From Phyto melanocephala (taxonomy: Eukaryota; Arthropoda; Insecta; Diptera; Rhinophoridae), in NCBI GenBank assembly GCA_941918925.1, contig OW799237.1, positions 56,832,997-56,896,996 of the forward strand: a stretch of 64,000 bases of DNA. The letters run 5' to 3'. The notes below the pieces were generated by a model. The model was not told the DNA's origin. It was given only the letters and a program-made list of their open reading frames with translations, and searched no databases. The position numbers and the translations under genes are program-made. The stretch's first letter is position 1. The number at the start of each line of letters is the position of its first letter. Below, in pieces: positions 59,325 through 64,000 of the stretch.

Positions 59325-60868
59325 CACCTGTGGTGCACAAGCACCACTTACTTACTAGCTTATATATATATATATATATATATTTTCTGAAAGCTTATGA
59401 ATAGAGGAGTCGATTAAGCCCTGACCGTCTGCCCGTCTGTCCGTGTGTTGGTTGAAATCAACTTTTAGAAGCAACTATATGTTCCTCAGATCTGTGTATG
59501 GTATCAATCTTTTGGAAATATCCGGGAATGAATCGCTATTGAAATTCAGCTTAATCGCCCCATAACTTTCTGAGATATGAGCAAATATAGACGACTGCCT
59601 CTGTTTTTTCCCATATTTTTACCACCAAAATTAAAATTTCTAAGCCATAGAATAATTTATAGGTACCTTTGCTACTATTTGTAGATATAATATGCCTCTA
59701 GAGATATTCCTGAAAATTTTTGGAAAAAGTGGGCTCTAATCGGTAAAGTTATAGGCAAAAATTATTTGTTTATATATATATTCCAAAAATTTACGAACAA
59801 AATCATTTTTTTCAGCTTCGAGACAACCGAGAAAGTCAATATTGGTATCATACGAAAGGACTTGACAAGTGCAATATAAGCATTCTTAAAAAATTAAAGT
59901 TCGTGTTGGCCGCCACAACAAAATGGCGGACAATAAATTTATATATAGGCGGGGGCACAATGAATCCGTCGTCCGTCAAACTTCAACTTTTTCAACTGAC
60001 AACTTAGTTAAAACACATGTTTTCTTATGAGTGTTGTCACATTCAGTACGTCTCCGCCAACGCAAAGTACAAAAGTTGACCAACTTTTAACTTTTGGCGT
60101 ACGTCGAGTACTTTGACAACTACCATATGGTTGTGTGCAAAAAGCTAAGTCAACCGGCTTTACAGCAGCCGCCGTACTTTTTTGTGATGCATGAGCCGCC
60201 ACAGAAGCATACAGTTGTTTTCGGTTCAAAACTCTTTTTGTATATATAGATTGTATGAATTTAAAGCAAAATTGACATTTTCTTAAAAAAATATTTTTTT
60301 GTTCTATTAATTTTTTGTTATTGTGAAGATAAGTAAAAAAAAATTATATAAATATTATCGGCCTTCAGCCGGCGCTGTTTGTTTTTGATTTGTCGCAGCA
60401 GTCAACAATTTAACTTGACTTATGATCCGTCAACACAAAGTACTGATTGTGCCAACCCCTCTCCGTCAATACGTTGATGTTAGTTGAAAAAGTTGAAGTT
60501 TGACGGACGACGGATTCATTGTGCCCCAGCCTTATGGGTCAAATCTTGTATTTTAAAATGTAACTTCTTGAACCCACTCAATATTTATCAAATGCAAGGG
60601 CTTGACCAATAGAATACAGTAAATTATTGAAAAATATAAAATCCAAGATGGCGTCTAAAACAAAATGGCGGAACAAATTTTTTTAACCACATCAATATGG
60701 GTATCAAATAAAAGGGCTTGACTAGTAGAATACGGATAACTTCGTACAAATTCAAAATCGATGATGGCGTCGGAAATAATAAAGAAAAATGGCGTATAAC
60801 ATGAAATATAGTAGATGGTGAAGGGTATAATCAGATTCGGCATGGCCGAATATAGCACTCTTACTTGT
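59325..60868 (+). mobile_element. Family A HINE, long subtype, with nested MITE
   Basis: It starts TTATACCCTTCACCTGTGGTGCACAAG and ends with palindrome ATTCGGCATGGCCGAAT plus ATAGCACTCTTACTTGTT. It carries the CAAGATGGCGTCTAAAACAAAATGGCGG and GGGCTTGACTAGTAGAATACGG blocks. A MITE interrupts it at 59952-60527. Confidence 0.8.
59952..60527. mobile_element. MITE with 46-bp perfect terminal inverted repeats
   Basis: The first 46 bp (GGGGCACAATGAATCCGTCG...) and last 46 bp are exact inverted copies. The element is 576 bp and non-coding. The interior has CAAAGTAC and GTTGAC words repeated in both directions. I could not fix a target duplication. Perfect TIRs suggest a recent insertion. The 73-codon minus frame at 60008-60229 is not supported as a gene. 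Confidence 0.8.
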
Positions 60869-61154
60869 TTTTTTTTAAATTTTTTTTACTGTTTTTTTTG
60901 TTTTTAATACATTTTTTTTTTAATTTTTTTTTTTGGAAACATACGTAAACTTTATAATTCTGCAATGGGATGTTTTGTATATGTATGTATGTACGTATTT
61001 CATATGAGATGAATGGTGTTACAAACAATTGTTATTGCATGACTACACGTTCTGAAGGGTATATAAGATTCGGCACGACCGAATATAGCACTTTTACTTG
61101 TTTTTTTTTTAATTAAGTCTCATAATGAAACCATAAGTATTTCTACATCACTCT

Positions 61155-61987
61155 TTATACCCTTCACACAGTAAAAAAGGGTATATATATAGGTTTGTCA
61201 TTCCGTGTGAAATTTCTACAATTTTCATTTCCGACCCCATATATTTTCTGAAAGCTTATGAATAGGGGAGTCGATTAAGCTCTGTCAGTCTGTCCGTCTG
61301 TATGTACGTTGAAATCAACTTTTTGAAGCCCCCGAAATCGCTTGGACCCGGGTGAGGTATTAATATATCAGAAATATTCGGGAGTAGATCGGTATTGAAA
61401 ATCAGAAACATCGATTCATAAACAACTGAGATATGAGCAAAAACCCACGACTACCTCAATTTTTTTTTCACAAAAACAACATTACAACAACAACATACAT
61501 ACATACAAACGTGTATACTGGTTAGAGAAAACGTGGGATCGAATCCCAGCTGAGCCAAAAAAAAAAATTTTTTAAGTTTTTTTAATTTTTTTTTTTTTAT
61601 TTTTTATTTAATATATGTATTATTTATATTTTTATTATTATTTTTTTTATTTTTTTTTTATTTTTTTTTTTATTTTTTTTTTTTTATTTTTTTTTTTTTT
61701 AATTTTTTTTTTTTTTTATATTTATTATTTATATTTTAATTATTTTTTTTATAATTTTTTTTATAATTTTTTTTTAATTTTTTTTTTTTTAATTTTTTTT
61801 TTTTAATTTTTTTTTTAAATTTTTTTTTATAAATTTTTTTTTTGTTTTTTTTATATGTATGTTTTTTATATGTATGTACGTATTTCATATGAGATGAATG
61901 GTGATACAAACTACTGTTATTGCATGACTTCACGTTGTGAAGGGTATATAAGATTCGGCATGGCCGAATATAGCACTCTTACTTGTT
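61155..61987 (+). mobile_element. Family A HINE, full length
   Basis: TTATACCCTTCACACAGT start, tRNA-like patch GGGATCGAATCCCAGCTGAGCC at 61532-61556, about 280 bp of T/A-only core, and the ending ATTCGGCATGGCCGAATATAGCACTCTTACTTGTT. The two frames at 61615-61933 are low-complexity artefacts. Confidence 0.85.
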
Positions 61988-63674
61988 TTTACTACAATGT
62001 TGTATTTTTACGGAAACTGAACCAAGCTAGCTGAAACTGAAAGAAAAGCTGAGCCAGTGTAAATTTTTTAAAAGAATTTATTTTAAAGAACAAGGGAGAT
62101 ATCTATTCACTAATGTATTTACCACTTTAACTTTTTCATTAAAACCTTCCATTTTGCTTTTTAATATATTTTTTAACAAAACTAAACTTTTTCTTTTGCT
62201 TGCAAATATTTTGATTAATTTTCAGTTTCATATGTTAAATTCTTGTCCGAACTTACCCAAAGAAAAAGTTCGTACAAATTTGTACAGGAAATTAAAAATA
62301 TTACTCTCTCAATTACTCTCATAATTGAACAAAAATTGTTATGTGGAACGCTTTTGGGTAACTTTGGGCAAGTTCGGACTGTTTCGTTATGCATGTGGAA
62401 CAGAGCTAATGTTTATACACGATACAGCTAGTTATATACATATAAGCAAAATCCAATCTGTTAAGAACGCATTGTGTTGTTTAAATTATTACGATTGCTA
62501 CTGTACATTATTGAATGTTAATACTATGTTCACACAGGCGCCTTAATTGTCAATTTATAATATTATCGCAATTAAATGCCTTATTGAGCTCAATTTGCTA
62601 TACTAAAAATTATTTTTAAATTGAGCAATATATACTTAATTGTTTCACTTATTGTCTAAAACTCGAAACACAACTCTTGAGAAGTATGTTCAGTGAGAAG
62701 AAAATTCTATAGGTGGCATTTCTAATGTCAAACAAATAAATATACAAAAAATAAAAATTAAAAAAATTAAAAATTTTTGAAGAAAATTTAAAAAAAATGT
62801 TTGAATAAATTCAAATACATACATATAAGTATATATATGTATGAATATAATTATAAATATATTTTATCAACAGGAAAAACACTGAAAAGAAGGCATTATT
62901 TGATTTGGTATAAATACATCGTATTTTACAGCTATCAAAAGCTAATGGAGTAAGATAATTTGAGTATGTCTGAACACTTATTTTAATTGCTCAATCAATA
63001 CTAAATTGAAACAATTAAAAATATCTGTCTGAACAGGGTATAAGATTTTTTTCATACCACAAACAACAACAAATAAAAAGTGGAAATTTTTAAAACAAAT
63101 TATTCGTTTTTGATTCGTTTTGCTTAGAATGAAATATATTAAATATGTGAGAGGAATGAAACACGACGAATTTTAAAAATAAAAATTGTATTGCAAACGA
63201 AATCAATAAAAAAAAACATTTTTATATTATTTGCGAAAAGAATGAAAAAAAATAAAAATACTAAATAGAATTTGACTCACAACTTTTATCTTTTTCAATT
63301 CAGAGCATAATCCAAAAAACAAGCGAAAAAAATGAAATTGTATTCACAAACATAATTTTTTGCGTACTATGCTACAAACTTCAATAAAGCAAACACTGCT
63401 TAGAAGAAAAAATTTCTCATCAATATACGACGAAATACAATGCTACAGCTAATTTGTTGCACTGTTGTGCAACATTTTCTATTATTTTGTTTTAAAACAA
63501 TATAAAAAGTAGACAATCTATTTAACCAAAATGGTTTCAATTTATCCAAAGTTTTTTTATTAATGAAAATCTTGCATAAGCCAAAAAAATAAATCCTTCA
63601 ATTATCAGTTTCCCTTACCCGAATCCGACTGTATAATTGTAATGTTTGTAAATATGATGTTTGTGTACCGCTTA
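61988..63674. other. Non-coding; one small inverted-repeat element
   Basis: Nothing is recognised except the inverted repeat at 62246-62378. The frames at 62243-62546 overlap that element. Confidence 0.45.
62246..62378. repeat. Small foldback element
   Basis: GTCCGAACTTACCCAAAG at the left and CTTTGGGCAAGTTCGGAC at the right match at 17 of 18 positions, 133 bp end to end. Confidence 0.55.
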
Positions 63675-64000
63675 GAGCTAGTTTACACGAAGGGACATGT
63701 CCCTGCGACTCTGCTTGCGTTGGCTTGTATTTTCTTTTGGTGTCCCTTCTAAAATCTTCTTGCGTTTACATGAAGGGATTTTGTTGCAGGGACAAAGCGA
63801 CTTTTTGACGTTAAATTAACTAATTCATTTTATCCCTTCATTCGTAAGAAGGGCTGCCATACATATACAATTTATAATTGGTCAACAGTAGCAGAGGCAA
63901 TACAAGTATTTAAAAAAGCAAAATTAAATAAATTTCAAGAAACATAATGTCTGATATTTCTAAAGAAGAAATTATTGAAGAAATTTGAAATTATTTTATT
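63675..64000 (+). mobile_element. Left end of a Harbinger-like element, running off the window
   Basis: GAGCTAGTTTACACGAAGGG is preceded by TTA (63672-63674), a PIF/Harbinger-style junction. Subterminal GTTTACACGAAGGGA / GTTTACATGAAGGGA and GTCCCTGCGAC / GCAGGGACAAAGCGAC words repeat. An ATG at 63947 opens a short frame (MSDISKEEIIEEI) that stops at TGA 63986. It resembles the start of a MADF/SANT-type second protein of such elements, but is broken or too short to judge. Confidence 0.45.

Noticed and set aside
61532..61556. tRNA gene
   Set aside because: Only a T-arm-like hairpin and a weak A-box-like word are present. Anticodon arm and acceptor stem are missing, so it is a tRNA-like patch, not a gene.
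61615..61933. Two overlapping ORFs rich in F/Y or K
   Set aside because: They are translations of the T/A-only core of a family A repeat.

Overview
The window looks like nuclear DNA of a higher (calyptrate-type) fly. It is very AT-rich, has short GT-AG introns, carries Drosophila-DINE-1-like rolling-circle repeats and Tc1/mariner relics, and is full of CATA/TATG runs. There is no bacterial-style gene organisation. The species cannot be fixed from sequence alone; a blowfly-like genome is an inference. Most of the window is intergenic or intronic DNA built from nested transposable elements.

Layout. 1-8.1 kb: repeat-rich, with a degraded Tc1-like element split by a DINE-1-like insertion (about 0.82-2.31 kb), two family-B rolling-circle repeats, a ~110-bp minisatellite (5.54-6.29 kb) and a mariner deletion derivative (6.76-7.29 kb). 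8.6-13.2 kb: a THAP-domain gene whose second exon holds a 3.6-kb DNA transposon. The transposon has ~500-bp terminal inverted repeats, CACTG ends and a TAT target duplication, and could be removed in frame as an intron. 13.2-17.7 kb: a very young Ty3/Gypsy-type LTR retrotransposon with identical LTRs and one open gag-pol frame that has lost the reverse-transcriptase and integrase cores. 17.7-26.4 kb: mostly unique non-coding DNA with a few repeats. 26.4-28.4 kb: a complete family-B repeat with a nested mariner derivative. 28.4-29.3 kb (minus strand): the 3' end of an unrecognised three-exon gene. 29.3-41.2 kb: repeats, including a Harbinger-type MITE, a six-unit 120-bp tandem array and a direct-plus-inverted repeat cluster. 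41.2-42.3 kb: an unclassified TIR element with a 121-codon ORF and 20-bp flanking direct repeats. 42.3-64 kb: further family A/B repeats, a near-complete mariner pseudogene (45.6-46.6 kb), several MITEs, a palindromic repeat made of two 3' ends (57.7-58.0 kb), and the start of a Harbinger-like element at the right edge.

Two rolling-circle families dominate. Family A has a T/A-rich core and a tRNA-like patch. Family B has repeated GGGCGTG/CGCCCAC motifs. Both end in the same short palindrome followed by CTCTTACTTGTT, very like the DINE-1 end, so I call them Helentron-associated (HINE) repeats. Host coding content is small: the THAP gene, the three-exon minus-strand gene and possibly the 121-codon ORF.
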